NCBI RefSeq assembly: GCF_002234675.1
Contig: NC_019869.2
Location: 27,600,823 to 27,664,822 of the forward strand
Direction: 5' to 3'
DNA from: Oryzias latipes
Taxonomy: Eukaryota > Chordata > Actinopteri > Beloniformes > Adrianichthyidae
Length of the DNA: 64,000 nt
The notes below the pieces were generated by a model. That model searched no databases. It was not told the DNA's origin and was given only the letters and a program-made list of their open reading frames with translations. The position numbers and the translations under genes were made by a program. Numbering within the stretch: position 1 is the stretch's first letter; the number at the start of each line of letters is the position of its first letter. Of this stretch, positions 31,527-42,334 are shown piece after piece.

Positions 31527-32582
31527 TTGTCTTGCAAAAACGAAAACGGCAAAGATAAAGACTCTGCGACCATGTCTACCAGTGTAAAGATGCCAGCTGC
31601 ATGGGAAAGTGTCTATGAGGAAATAGAGGAAAAGCTAATGACGTTGTCTGTGCCGGAGTTAAACGAAGCCTGTCAATCACTTGGGGTTCCTGTCAGCAGG
31701 CGTGAGAAAGATTTACCTCATAAGCTGAGGAGACAAATCCTGCAGTTCATAGAAAGTGAAGAAGTAACATCACTTGAAGATGAGGGAATGTCTTTGCTAC
31801 TTGCATTTAATGACAAGATTGATGAGCTATAAAAAAAAGACGAGAGCTCTGAGTTTCATTCAAAGAAAACGGTGTCTCAGCGCCACCCCATGGCAGAAAA
31901 TGGCACTGCATCCAAAAGTGCAGTTAGAGAAAATGAGTCAGTCCCAGAGTCAAATATACCTGAAACAGTTACCATTACTGAAAAAAAACCCACATTTGTC
32001 CACCCATTTTACAGGAAGGATCTGAAAATTATAGGACAGATTGGAGAACCAAACCAAAAAGATAAATTAGGATATGCCAGTCTGGAAAGACAAGTTCAAA
32101 GAGCTCTGAAAATGGGATATGATAAAGGAGAAGTTGTGGAGGCCATCATTCAAGCCATTTCCTCAGGGACAAAACTGAAAAGCTACCTGGAGAGCAGAGT
32201 GGATTTGACCCTTCACTCTCTCAGACAAATATTGCGGACACATTACATTGAAAAAGATGCCACAGAACTTTACCACTCACTTACTCGTGCAGTGCAAGAA
32301 TCCAAAGAAAATCCAATTCAGTTTTTGGTCCGAGCCATGCATTTAAGACAGCAAGTTGTAATTGCTTCAGAAAGAGCTGAGTCTGGATTGAAATACAGTT
32401 CAGAATTAATCCAAAATCAGTTCCTTCAAACAATCATTACTGGTCTTCAAGATGACATCATCCGAGCTGATTTAAAACCATATCTGCAAAACCCACTGGT
32501 AACGGATGAGGAACTTCTGGAAAGAATGACAGCTGCCATTCAGAAGCCATTCAGAATCTCTCCTCGCAAATTGCAAGTTTAA
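31527..32582 (+). pseudogene. Gypsy-1 gag, one in-frame stop
   Basis: The ATG at 31,527 opens a frame that stays in register to 32,582 except for TAA at 31,830, so a single base change (probably CAA to TAA) splits it into 101- and 236-residue parts. The N-terminal part is acidic and helical (PELNEACQSLGVPVSRREKD). The second part has the capsid-like region (LESRVDLTLHSLRQILRTHY, NPIQFLVRAMHLRQQV). The zinc knuckle lies downstream in another frame at about 32,690-32,760 (KCGSTDHWAAGC), with its first Cys apparently replaced. Confidence 0.8.
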
Positions 32583-32611
32583 ATCAGTGTCCAACACCAC
32601 AAAAATTAAAA

Positions 32612-33397
32612 ATGAGCGATCAACGAAGCTGGAAGCCCCGTCCACAAACAAGGATAAACAAACAGTGCCAAGTGACCAACCAAGAAGGAAGATGCAACAA
32701 ATTTTACAAGTGTGGGAGCACAGATCATTGGGCAGCTGGTTGTCGCTCCAAAAATGTTGCAGCTTCCACCAACAAGATCGAAATTCAATCACATGCTGGA
32801 GTAAAGATGAGCCATGTGGAGGAGCTCAACCAGAGAACACCCCTTACTGGTAAGCAGCAACAAACAGCCAAGCTACTAGGGAAGAGATGTTTAGTCCGAG
32901 CCTCCCTTGGTGGCGTTGACACCACAGTGATGGGATACAGGGTCACAAGTGTCAATTGTGGGAGCACACTGGAAAAAAAAACATATCTTCCAGAAACTGA
33001 AGTGAGACCAGTTGAAGAATTGCTTGAAAAAGGAGCATTAGATCTCTCAGCTGCTAATGGAACTACAATTCCATATGAAGGATGGATTGGAGTTGATTTC
33101 ACCCTGTCGCATAATGCTGTGTGTGGAAGTCGTGACAAACCAGTGCTGGTTCCAATTTTGGTAGCTCGTGGTGACCTTGAACGCCCCATCATTGGGTATG
33201 TAATAGAAAAATTGGCTCTGACTAGTGAAAAGCCCGGAGGTCAAATGTTTTCTAGTCAGATGGTGAAAAAACTTTCTTCTGCTTTGGAGGTGGGGCGAAA
33301 AACTGCTAAAGCTGTCTTATCTGTTCTAAAAAAAACAGAAACAGGAAAACAGTTCCACGACAGCAAGGTTCGGCAGGATCCCAATAATTATCCCTAA
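32612..33397 (+). pseudogene. Gypsy-1 gag end and aspartic protease, frameshifted
   Basis: The open frame carries the zinc-knuckle remnant and flanks of a pepsin-like retroelement protease. The active-site box DTGSQVSIV can be read only in the +1 frame at about 32,935-32,961, so a single-base deletion lies just before it and a compensating shift lies in the A run at 32,970-32,980. The C-terminal protease part (YEGWIGVDFTL, VPILVARGDLERPIIG) is intact. Confidence 0.75.
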
Positions 33398-33404
33398 AAA
33401 TAAA

Positions 33405-34452
33405 GTGATGGAGGTGGAATGTGGTCTGTTGCACAACAACACCCTAAATGGATCACATTTTGCATTTGAACCAAACCAAGAGGCACCATGGCCTACAGGG
33501 CTAATTATCCGAGAACAAGTGATTCAGGTGCCCCAGCAAGATAGAAGAATAAGAGTTACTGTTGAAAACACAACTGATTCTGATATCTCTCTCTGTGGTC
33601 GAACCACACTGCGGTGGTTGTATGCTGTTGATGCAGTCTACCCACTGGAGACAAAGCCCTTGGAGGATCAAAAATCCACATCACAAGACAGCTGTGCCAC
33701 AACTGGAGCAGATCAAACAAACCAACTACCGAAGAAAGAGTCTTGGAATCCGCCAGTAGACCTAAGTCATCTGCCGGAAGAACAACAGCTGCAGGTAAGG
33801 AAACTGCTCAGAGATGAGTGTGATGTGTTTGCAAAGGATGAGTGGGAAACAGGACTGATTAAACACTTGGAGATGGACATCCACCTGGAAGATAATGACC
33901 CAGTGCAGAAGACGTACAATGCAATCCCCAAACACCTCTACCAGGAAGTAAAGGCACATCTCCAAGATCTGCTTAACCGAGGCTGGATCCAGAAACCCTC
34001 CTCCCCATATTCATCACCTGTGGTATGTGTCAGAAGAAAAGATGGAAGTCTTCGGTTATGCATTGATTACAGACTGCTGAATAAAAAAACAGTGCCTGAT
34101 CGTCACCCAATTCCAAGAATACAAGAGATCCTAGAAAACCTCGGAGGTAATTCCTGGTTCACAGTTCTGGATCAGGGAAAGGCTTATCACCAGGTCTTCA
34201 TGAGTGAAAAAAGTAGACCCTGCACTGCATTCATAACACCATGGGGACTTTACGAATGGGTTAGAATCCCACTCGGACTCAACAATGCACCAGCTGCTTT
34301 TCAGCGCTACATGGAAGGATGCCTGAGAGACCTCAGAGATGAAATCTGAGTCCCCTATCTGGATGATGTGCTTGTGTTCAGTAGCAGTTTTGAGCAACAT
34401 ATTCAAGATGTGAGGCAAGTTCTGCAGCGACAAAAGCAGTGTAGCATCAAGT
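33405..34452 (+). pseudogene. Gypsy-1 reverse transcriptase, stop before catalytic box
   Basis: Ty3/gypsy RT blocks in order: PVQKTYNAIPKHLYQEVK, SPYSSPVVCVRRKDGSLRLC with IDYRLLN, DRHPIPRI, WFTVLDQGKAYHQV and NAPAAFQRYMEG. A TGA at 34,347 (CGA to TGA is the simplest change, at a CpG) lies four codons before the catalytic YLDD. The LDQ in place of the usual LDL at the first catalytic Asp block is noted. A frameshift in the A run near 34,450 follows. Confidence 0.88.
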
Positions 34453-34453
34453 T

Positions 34454-35300
34454 ATGGCAAAAAAATGTGACCTTTTCAAGCGTGAGGTCTGTTATGTGGG
34501 CCGGGTGATCTCTGCTGAAGGACACAAAATGAATCCCAAAGAAGTGGAAGCAGTGCGAGCCCTCAGACACGAGAAACCAACCACTGTCCAAGAAGTGAGA
34601 AAGCTCATGGGTTTGCCTAGGTTACTACAGAGCCTACATCCCAGACTTCTCCAGAATTGCAGCACCGCTCTACAAACTTTTGGCAAATCCCAAGTCAGAG
34701 TTAAAGAAAAATCACAGGAAAAAGAGAAACAGCACATTACCCAGTCAACTGCCACCATCACACCATGTGGAATGGACGAAAATTCATCAAGAAATACTGG
34801 AGAAATTAGTGGACCAGCTGACCAACCCACCAATTATGGCATACCCTGATTTGGAAAAGCCTTTCATCCTGCATGTGGATGCGTCAGAAGAAGGCCTGGG
34901 TGCAGTTCTGTATCAGCGACAAGATGAAGTACTCAGGGTAATTGCCTATGGGTCTAGAACATTGACAGCTGCAGAGAAAAACTACAAGCTACACTCTGGA
35001 AAATTGGAATTTCTTGCACTCAAGTGGGCAATAACAGAGCGCTTTCGTGACTATCTGTTTCATGCACCCCATTTTGTTGTTTACAGTGACAACAATCCGC
35101 TGACATATGTTACCAAATCAGCCAAACTCAATGCCACAGGACATCGCTGGGTTGCAGAGTTGTCGGATTACCGATTTACTATCAGGTATAGGCCAGGGTC
35201 AGCTAATGGAGATGCTGACTTTTTGTCTCGCAGACCAAAGCCTATTGAGAAAATTATCCAAGGCTGCACAATTGAGTGTCAACAGGACGTCAGTCATTGA
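34454..35300 (+). pseudogene. Gypsy-1 RT thumb and RNase H
   Basis: Thumb/connection sequence (CYVGRVISAEGHKMNPKEVE) ends with a frameshift near 34,615. RNase H then follows in the 34,680-35,300 frame: FILHVDASEEGLGAVLYQ, YGSRTLTAAEKNYKLHSGKL with catalytic Glu downstream (LEFLALKWA), VVYSDNNPLTYV and RPGSANGDADFLSRRP. The RNase H part itself is open. Confidence 0.87.
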
Positions 35301-35428
35301 ATCCATTGGTAAAGTGTTGGAAGCAAGACGAACAGGTGAAGTGGACTGGATTTCGGCTGTCACCTGCAATACAGATGCGCTACCAGAGGAAAGCGACATG
35401 TCTGGGTCTATCCAGCCTATTTCAGCAA

Positions 35429-35461
<33 letters not shown>

Positions 35462-35545
35462 CTTTATTTGTATAGCACCTTTCCAGATAAAAATCACAAA
35501 GTGCTTCACAGTACAACACGATAAAACAACTTGAAAAGACTTGAA
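35429..35545 (-). mobile_element. LINE/SINE 3'-tail insertion in Gypsy-1
   Basis: (AAT)n followed by AAACTTTATTTGTATAGCAC and CAAAGTGCTTCACAG is the reverse of the common 3' end of L2-like LINEs in fish. It interrupts gypsy coding sequence between RNase H and integrase. Imperfect AGC(CC)AAAA repeats flank it. Confidence 0.65.
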
Positions 35546-35665
35546 AGCAGCCCAAAATGCAGACCTAACAGTGAGAAGAGTTTTGAGCCTCAAAAGAACA
35601 CAGTCCATCTTAAAATATAAAGACAAAATGACAGAGACCCAAGATGTTAGACAACTCTTAAGAGA

Positions 35666-36600
35666 GTGGCCCTTCTGCAAATTGATGAAGATGGAATCCT
35701 CAGAAGGGAAACAGCAACGAGAACACAGCTGGTTGTGCCAGAGTCCCGTAAACCCACCATTTATCAACACCTGCATGAGGAGATGGGTCATTTAGGTGCA
35801 GACAGGATGATTGCACCCGCCAGAGAACGTTTCTACTGGCCCAAGATGAGACAAGAGATTGAACACCATGTTACCCAAGTGTGCCGCTGCGTAAAAAGAA
35901 AGAGACCCAACCGCATAATTTGAACACCAATCCAAAGCATTGAGACCAATCCACCATTTGAAATGATTTCCATCGACTACTTACACCTGGAAAAAAGTAA
36001 GGGAGGTGAAGAATACATTCTTGTTGTTGTGGATCACTTCACAAAATATGCCCAAGCATATTCAACTAGAGATAAGTCTGGGAGGACAGCAGCTAAAAAG
36101 CTCTTTGATGATTTCATCATGAGATTTGGATTCCCATCAAAGATCCACCATGATCAAGGAAAAGAATTTAAAAATCACCTTTTCCAAAAGCTGCAAGGCT
36201 ACTGTGGTATCCGCCCATCTCACACCTCCCCTTACCATCCCCAAGCAAATCCTGCAGAGCGCTTCAACAGAACACTGCTTGGTATGCTGCGCACACTAGA
36301 AGAGACACAGAAATCTAGGTGGAAAGAACATCTCAGCAAAGTTGTCCATGCCTAAGACTCCACAGTGCATGAAGCTACAGGCTTTTCTCGTTTCTTCCTT
36401 GTCTTTGCGCGTGAACCAACATTGCCAGTGGACCTTTTGTTTCCAAAAAGGGAGAAGAAGGGGACCCAAACACATTCCGGCTATGCAGAGAAATGGCGAG
36501 AGACTATGCAAGAAGCCTATGCTATTACCAAGGCACACATGAAGAAAAGTACTAAAAGAGGGCAGCAAAATTACAACAAACATGTATGGAGCTCTGGGTC
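35666..36600 (+). pseudogene. Gypsy-1 integrase
   Basis: The zinc-binding region has HLHEEMGHLG and a CRC cluster at about 35,883 where CxxC is usual. A TGA at 35,921 separates it from the catalytic core in the same region (35,963-36,355). The core shows the D,D,E triad as [14 protein letters not shown] and [12 protein letters not shown] stop at 36,353 and a frameshift precede the C-terminal part (PTLPVDLLFP). Confidence 0.83.
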
Positions 36601-36611
36601 CATACCTGCTC

Positions 36612-36722
36612 TTGCTCTGGCTGCCTCAGAAGAGAGCACTAAATATAAAAATATACAAAGTCCAGGGTGAATAAAGTTGCCAAAAAGAAGACGAAGTCCT
36701 GTCTGTTTTCGAGGGTGCAACA
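36612..36722 (+). repeat. Gypsy-1 3' LTR, 5'-truncated
   Basis: Only the last ~110 bases (CTTGCTCTGGCTGCCTCAGA to TGCAACA) match the 5' LTR. The first ~195 bases of U3 are deleted or replaced. Confidence 0.85.
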
Positions 36723-36910
36723 TTTGTCAATCATTTGAACTGAACGATTATTTAAATAAAGCGATGCTGGATTTTATCATCCAAACAACAATATACCATA
36801 ATAATCCATTTACTTGTCATTTCCATATTAAATCAAAAATGCTGCAAACGGATAATGAAGGTTTAAATTCTTTGTTTATTATTTCGTCTGAAGCAGGTAG
36901 CAGGTAAACA
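36723..36910 (+). repeat. unidentified repeat X, right half
   Basis: AGCGATGCTGGATTTTATC and following sequence match the reverse complement of 52,690-52,860. Non-coding. Confidence 0.7.
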
Positions 36911-37686
36911 ATGAAAGGGACAGGACAAAAGGATAAAAAGTTATCTCAAATGTTTATCTTGGAATATTTAGCGGATGTGGTGACAGAGCGCCCACAGAAA
37001 TATCAACACCAACTAGGTTTACAAATCTTCTCAAATGTCTGTGAGAGGATTCTGTCTGAAGCTGCAGCTGTGAAGAAACGGTGAAACACCTTGGTCAAGT
37101 GAGAAACGGGTGTGGAAATGCAGTCCCGTCATGGAGGCACATTTGTTTGATCTCATTAAACAGTCATGCAGCGTTAAACGTGATTTCTAGATGGGTGTTT
37201 AGAGACAGATCCAAGTTCCTTCAGTACCTGAATCCTGTCAGGTAAACTGCAGCAGTTTGTGTCTCAGGATTTATGAATGCTTCTTATTAACATGTATTAA
37301 GATCTGTGACTTGAGAGTGTCAGCGCACAGAAACATGACAGTAAATGATTGGATGTGCACATTATCAGACATGTCCAGGTGTCCAAGTCTGTAGTCTAAA
37401 AAGAATGTCTAAAAGAAATCTAAAAAAAAAAACATTTTAGATTTTTTAGGCAGAGGAGGAATACCTAAGTGTTTTAGAATGTATTTTTATAAGACTGAAA
37501 TAATGTATTTTAATGTGAGTTTGGGGTTTTGACCCCTCCCTAGTGAATTTGTGGTATAACCGGTTTTCTCCTCATTTTGCGGAACGCAACTTTTTCCTGA
37601 CCGTAAGATGAACAACCGCTCAAAGTTTTCTGTGAGAGTTTTTTTTAAGCTTACTTATAAATACTTATATTTTTTTGAAACATAAG
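36911..37686. other. non-coding, nothing recognised
   Basis: No supported coding frame or transposon end. Confidence 0.45.
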
Positions 37687-38124
37687 TGTCATGGTGCCTC
37701 TGTCAGCTCTCCTCCCCCTCCCCTCTCTGCTTGGCTCCTTATTAGACACGGCTGCGACCACTCACCTCATCACCTGCCTGCCTTCAAAAGGAGATCCAGT
37801 TCCATAATTCATTGCCAGTTCGTTGCCCCTGATGGTGTATAGTATGGTCGTCACGTTCATAGCCATAGTTACTAAGCCTTTGCCAGAGTCTCGCTCTCTA
37901 CCTTGTTCTCAGGATTCCATTACCACGAGTGGTTGCCTGAGTCATCTACGTTCCCGGATCCAAACCTCTGCATTTCCGCCAGTGATGCCACGAGTCACAG
38001 ATTACCATCTATCCTCGTTGTGGGTCCTCCTCGGATTCTACTATTTCTTACTCACCTCAGAACTCACCTGTGTCTCCTTCCAGGTTCCAGCGTCTGGGTC
38101 TGTTTTGTCTTGTTAGTCATGACA
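37687..38124 (+). mobile_element. solo LTR of the Gypsy-2 (chromovirus) family
   Basis: Starts TGTCATGGTGCCTCTGTC and ends TAGTCATGACA. The 5-base duplication ATAAG flanks it exactly (37,682-37,686 and 38,125-38,129). It is similar to the LTRs at 38,955 and 48,421. It arose by LTR-LTR recombination of a separate insertion. Confidence 0.92.
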
Positions 38125-38189
38125 ATAAGTATTTCAATTCCTTGTACGTCAGGCCTGTCTGAAAAACTAAAAAGGATTTTCACATAACA

Positions 38190-38790
38190 TAACATCCCAG
38201 TTCATCTCAAACCAGTTAATACTCTCAGACAAAAACTGGTTCATCCAAAGGACAAAATATGGAAGAATTTCTGTAGCATAATTAAAAATAAAAGTCAAAA
38301 CCAGAAATGCTTTTTCATTTTCAAAATGAAGCTGCATTTGTTGACTAAAAATTAAGATGAAATAGCAATCCACCAAAATGCTTTTTCATTTTCGTTATTT
38401 CTTCAACACTGCTTATTCTGTCACCTAATTAAGATGATAAAGAAAATTGTATTTGACATTTCATTTTCTAAAAGTTCTCTGGTAAATGTGTAGCAAAAAA
38501 AAAATGTGTAGCAAAATTAATTTAGAAATGTCTAATTTGACAATTAAAATGAATTAACAGGAATGCTTTTTCATTTTTTATTTTGTATTTTTGAAAATGT
38601 AACTGCATCAAATGACTCAAAATTAAAATGAAAAATCAATACTTCAAAATGCTTTTCATTTTCTACTTAAAAACCGCTTATTCTGTGTCATAATTAAAAC
38701 GAAAATGCAAAGAAGTGATTGCATTTTCATTTTCACATCCACCCTGCGAATATTTCAATTCCACTTAGCATTTACAGAGGGGAGGCGGGG
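38190..38790. repeat. diverged array of AATGCTTTTTCATTTTC-type units
   Basis: Words such as AAATGCTTTTTCATTTTC and ACTCAAAATTAAAATGAAA recur at least three times with spacing near 190-230 bases. Non-coding, AT-rich, old tandem or foldback repeat known in style from fish genomes. Confidence 0.6.
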
Positions 38791-38954
38791 CGATAACGTC
38801 AGTGCTATCTCAGTTTGTCCGGCTGCTAACAGACACAGATGTATCTAGAAGCAGCTTTGTGTTAGCAGCAGGGGAGATGGCTTTGTGACGTTTGTGCTCC
38901 CCTGATGATTGTACACAGCTTCCCAGGACTACGTAGCAGCATTTCCGCCTTATG

Positions 38955-39468
38955 TGTCATGGTGCCTCTATCACTTCTCCTCCCCCTCCCCTCTCTGCTT
39001 GGCTCCTGATTCTATACAGCTGCGTCCACTCACCTCATCACCCGCCTGCCTTCAAAAGGAGATCCAGGACCAGTATTCATCGCCAGTTCGTTGCTCCTCT
39101 ATGGTGCATAGTATGGTCACTTCGTTCTCGTTCAGCAGTTCACAGTTGTTAAGCTCTTGACTAAGTCTTGCTCTCCATCTGTCCTCAGGATTCCAATACT
39201 ACGAGTGGTCGCCTGAGTCATCTTCGTTTCCAGAACCAAGCCTCAGTGTTCCTCCGGTCTTGCCACGAGCCTCTGCCGATTCAAGGTTATATCCACCACG
39301 CTATGGGCTGCAGAAACTATCCATCCTCCTCGTGGGTTCGATGTAACGGCTTCGCCTGCCACAAAACCAAGAACTAAAAATTAAAACTCTTCTACTTACC
39401 TCCAAACTCACCTGTGTTTTCTTCCGGGTTCCAGCGTCTGGGTCTGTTTTTCTCCGCTAGCCATGACA
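38955..39468 (+). repeat. Gypsy-2 5' LTR
   Basis: TGTCATGG...CCATGACA, 514 bases, with inverted 8-base termini. Confidence 0.9.
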
Positions 39469-39473
39469 GAATG

Positions 39474-41130
39474 AACTGGCCATACTCCTGACCCAGCTGA
39501 CCCGGAAGGACTTACTGTACACTCGCCGTTACCCAGCAGGGAATTATGCTCGGACGCCAAGCAGATGCCCTTTCCCAAATGGCTGCCGCTCAACAGGACC
39601 TTTTTCATCGCCTGGACGGTATGACCCAAAAATTTCATGAATTAGCCGGACAATTTTCTCACACCGCAGTTGCTACCCCCCATACATCCACCAACAGCTC
39701 TGACATTTCCGCTTCCGGGTCCTCCGCCGCTTCAGAAAACTTCCGACTGCAACCGGAACCATTCCTTGGTGACGTCGGAGCCTGCGGAGGATTTTTTTTT
39801 TTAAATTATATATTTATTATTTTTCAACATATTAACAGAACAGGACAAAACAAAACAAAACAGAACAGGCCCACGGATACAGAAATTATATGTGCTGGAG
39901 TCATAACCAAACCATACAACAAAAAGAAAGATCAAACAACAGTAGAGCCGGTATTGTACAAACATGTTTGAGGTCAAAATACAAATGCTCTTTTAATAAT
40001 TGTGGAAATGTCTAGTCCAACATACAACAAGAAAGGTTCCCATATCTTTCCAAAAACATTTTTATGATGTAGCTGACAAGTTAAGTAGTCGAGAGACATG
40101 TAACTAAAAACAGTTTTTTGCCATTGTGCTTTGGAGGGGATTTTATCAGAGATCCAGTTTATGAGGATACACTTTCTAGCACAAAAAGTGAGCATTCTGT
40201 AAAGTTTCTTATTGTACTTATCACTGATAACAGGGTCAGGTAAGCCCAGCAGCAAGAACAAGGGATTTTAGTTAGCCGATAGAACTTTATTCATTTCCAG
40301 ACCAATAACATGCCAGAACTGCTGAACTTTTGAGCACGACCAAAAGCAATGTGTTAGGGTACCGAGCTCAGTTTTGCACTTCAAGCACAAGGAGGAGGAG
40401 CCAGGTTTAAATTTCTGCCGCTGATAGGGGGAGATGTGGGCTCTGTGGAGAATCATGAGTTGCAGAGGATTTTTGCTGCAATGTCAGTTAATTTTTCAAC
40501 AAACACCCCGGTACTATCAAACCGATCATAGTAAAATTATGCTGATAATTAATTCCCTAAGAAATAAAGCACTCCATTGGGCTCAAGCTTTTGCTTCATC
40601 TAACCCTATTTCTCATCTTTCATTTGTTCGTTTCATTAACGAGTACCGGCTTATTTTCCATCAACCACGTAAGGAGGAGGAAGCCACCCGACGGCCGCTA
40701 AGTTTAAAGCAACACAATGAGTCGGTCAGTGACGACGTGATTGATTTTCAAATCCTAGCTATCGAAGCAGGTTGGCCCGATCTCGCCCTTAAAGGCATTT
40801 TTTACCAGTCATTAAATGAGAAAATCAAAGATCACCTCTGCTCACAGCCTGAAGCGCGTACCTTTGAGGAGTTAGTTACAGCGGCACTCTTCTCTTCAGA
40901 TCTTCTTTTACGCCAACGCCAACAGGAAAGGACTCTAACCCCTCGCAATACTAACTACAACTCATTCATGATTCCTACGCCTGACTCATCTCTTCGTACT
41001 GAAACCACTATAATGAAAAAATCTCCTGAAGATCCTATGCAAATAGGCCATTCCAAGCTTACAGAAGAGGAACGCCGCAAGCATCGAGAGGAAGGTTCCT
41101 GCTTCTACTGTGGAAACAAAGGCCATCTTA
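39474..41130 (+). pseudogene. Gypsy-2 gag, interrupted
   Basis: The N-terminal part from 39,546 (QADALSQMAAAQQDLFHRLD) leads to GDVGACGG, where the L1 fragment is inserted. The capsid part resumes in the same frame at about 40,465 (FLLQCQLIFQQTPRYYQTDH, LRNKALHWAQAF, RFINEYRLIFHQPRKEEEA). The zinc knuckle CFYCGNKGHL near 41,100 is cut by the Harbinger element. The frame is otherwise open for about 240 residues. Confidence 0.85.
39797..40460 (-). mobile_element. L1-type LINE 3' fragment inserted in gag
   Basis: Minus orientation with a T run at the left. TGCGGAGGATTTT at 39,783 and TGCAGAGGATTTT at 40,461 are the target duplication. It encodes the ORF2 C-terminus in two pieces: a zinc-like cluster LCLKCKTELGTLTHCFWSC, a stop, then ARKCILINWISDK and a terminal DYLTCQLHHK region. 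A different L1 subfamily from the 13.7-21.5 kb copy. Confidence 0.88.
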
Positions 41131-41594
41131 TGAGGTGCCGTGTAGGACATTATTCAGAATTAGCATTCACATACACATGTGAAATCTCTCACACACACTA
41201 GTGAAATGCTTGTATACATACAACTGAAAATGTATTCATTCACATACACATGTGAAATCTCTCACATACACATGTGAAATGCTCTCACACACACTACTGA
41301 AAATGCTCTCACATACACATGTGAAATGCTCTCACACACACTACTGAAAATGCTCTCACACACACTACTGAAATCCTCTCACACACACTACTGAAATCCT
41401 CTCACACACACTACTGAAATCCTCTCACACACACTACTGAAATCCTCTCACACACACTACTGATATCCTCTCACACACACTACTGAAATCCTCTCACACA
41501 CACTACTGAAATTTGACAGAAACGGAAGGCATTTCAGTAGAAACGGAAGTTGGCTGATTATCGCGAGATAATCATTCGTCTGAATCATTCGAAA

Positions 41595-42150
41595 ATGGCA
41601 GCCGGTTGCGCAAGGAAAACCACCGAAACGTGTAAGTATATTAAAAAATATCCAGTATCTGTTGTAAAATATATTTGTAAATACTTAAGATGATGTGTTT
41701 ATTATGTTATATTCCTCAATCAACAACCTAGATTGTTTTGAAGCTCATCAATTTCAGTAATGCTAAAGCTAACGCTAACGCGAATTAGCGCCGAAGGCTA
41801 AAAACAAACGCTAGATATTACATCAAAAAGCAGTGACTTCTAACCGTAGTCACAAGTTATTAACACATGTTTTAAATGTGTTCATATATGTAGGGACAGA
41901 CGAGGATGAGGAAAATCCGATCCATTTGCGGATGGAGAAAGATAGCCTGTTTGTTTTCAAGCTAGCTCGTGCCAGATGGGTAGAGACACATGATCAGATT
42001 TGACTTCATTTTAATAAACGGTTAATCGTTGTCGTACTGGGTTAAAGGTTTATGTCAAAGAGCCAGAAGAGAGAGGAGGAAAGGGCTAGAAGGGAGGAAC
42101 AGCGACAGGAGAGTCTGTTAAGTTTACTTGAGTTGAAATTATTGTTCTAA
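41595..42150 (+). CDS. Harbinger Myb/SANT-like protein, multi-exon
   Basis: Exon 1 (41,595-41,631) encodes MAAGCARKTTET and ends at a T/GTAAGT donor. An acceptor at about 41,894 (TATATGTAG) continues as WTDEDEENPIHLRMEKDSLF, the start of the Myb_DNA-bind_4-like trihelix fold (W-T-x-E-E and I-x-L-R). That frame stops at 42,001 unless spliced again. A third part (42,052-42,150) gives a basic coiled C-terminus (KREEERARREEQRQESLLS) ending in TAA. The middle of the domain is missing, so the gene may be shortened. Confidence 0.6.
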
Positions 42151-42334
42151 AATGTAATGCAGCCATTGTTTTTCCAATTTGTTTAATAAATGTATGAACA
42201 AAAATGAATAATTTACATGTATTATTTAAATCTGAGCTGTTTTTAACAATCTCAAAAGGATTTTCATATAAATATCAGATGTACATATTTAGAATTTCGT
42301 TTTATATGTTAATATTTATTTTTATACATGTTAA

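Larger units (their letters stand above)
31104..36722 (+). mobile_element. Ty3/gypsy LTR retrotransposon (Gypsy-1), inactivated
   Basis: 5' LTR, tRNA-Val primer site, gag, protease, reverse transcriptase, RNase H and integrase in the Ty3/gypsy order, then a partial 3' LTR. The 4-base target repeat is TCTG at 31,100 and TTTG at 36,723. The unfilled target in the repeat at 52.86 kb confirms the borders. Coding parts carry two stops and several frameshifts, so the copy is not functional. Confidence 0.92.

Noticed and set aside
39793-40465. Reading the gag frame straight through 39,546-39,971 as one protein
   Set aside because: The part after GDVGACGG is antisense L1 sequence bounded by a target duplication; the true gag continues at 40,465.
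41160-41520. Possible CRISPR-like array of regularly spaced repeats
   Set aside because: Units are contiguous with no unique spacers, are mirrored at the other end of a DNA transposon, and the genome is eukaryotic.
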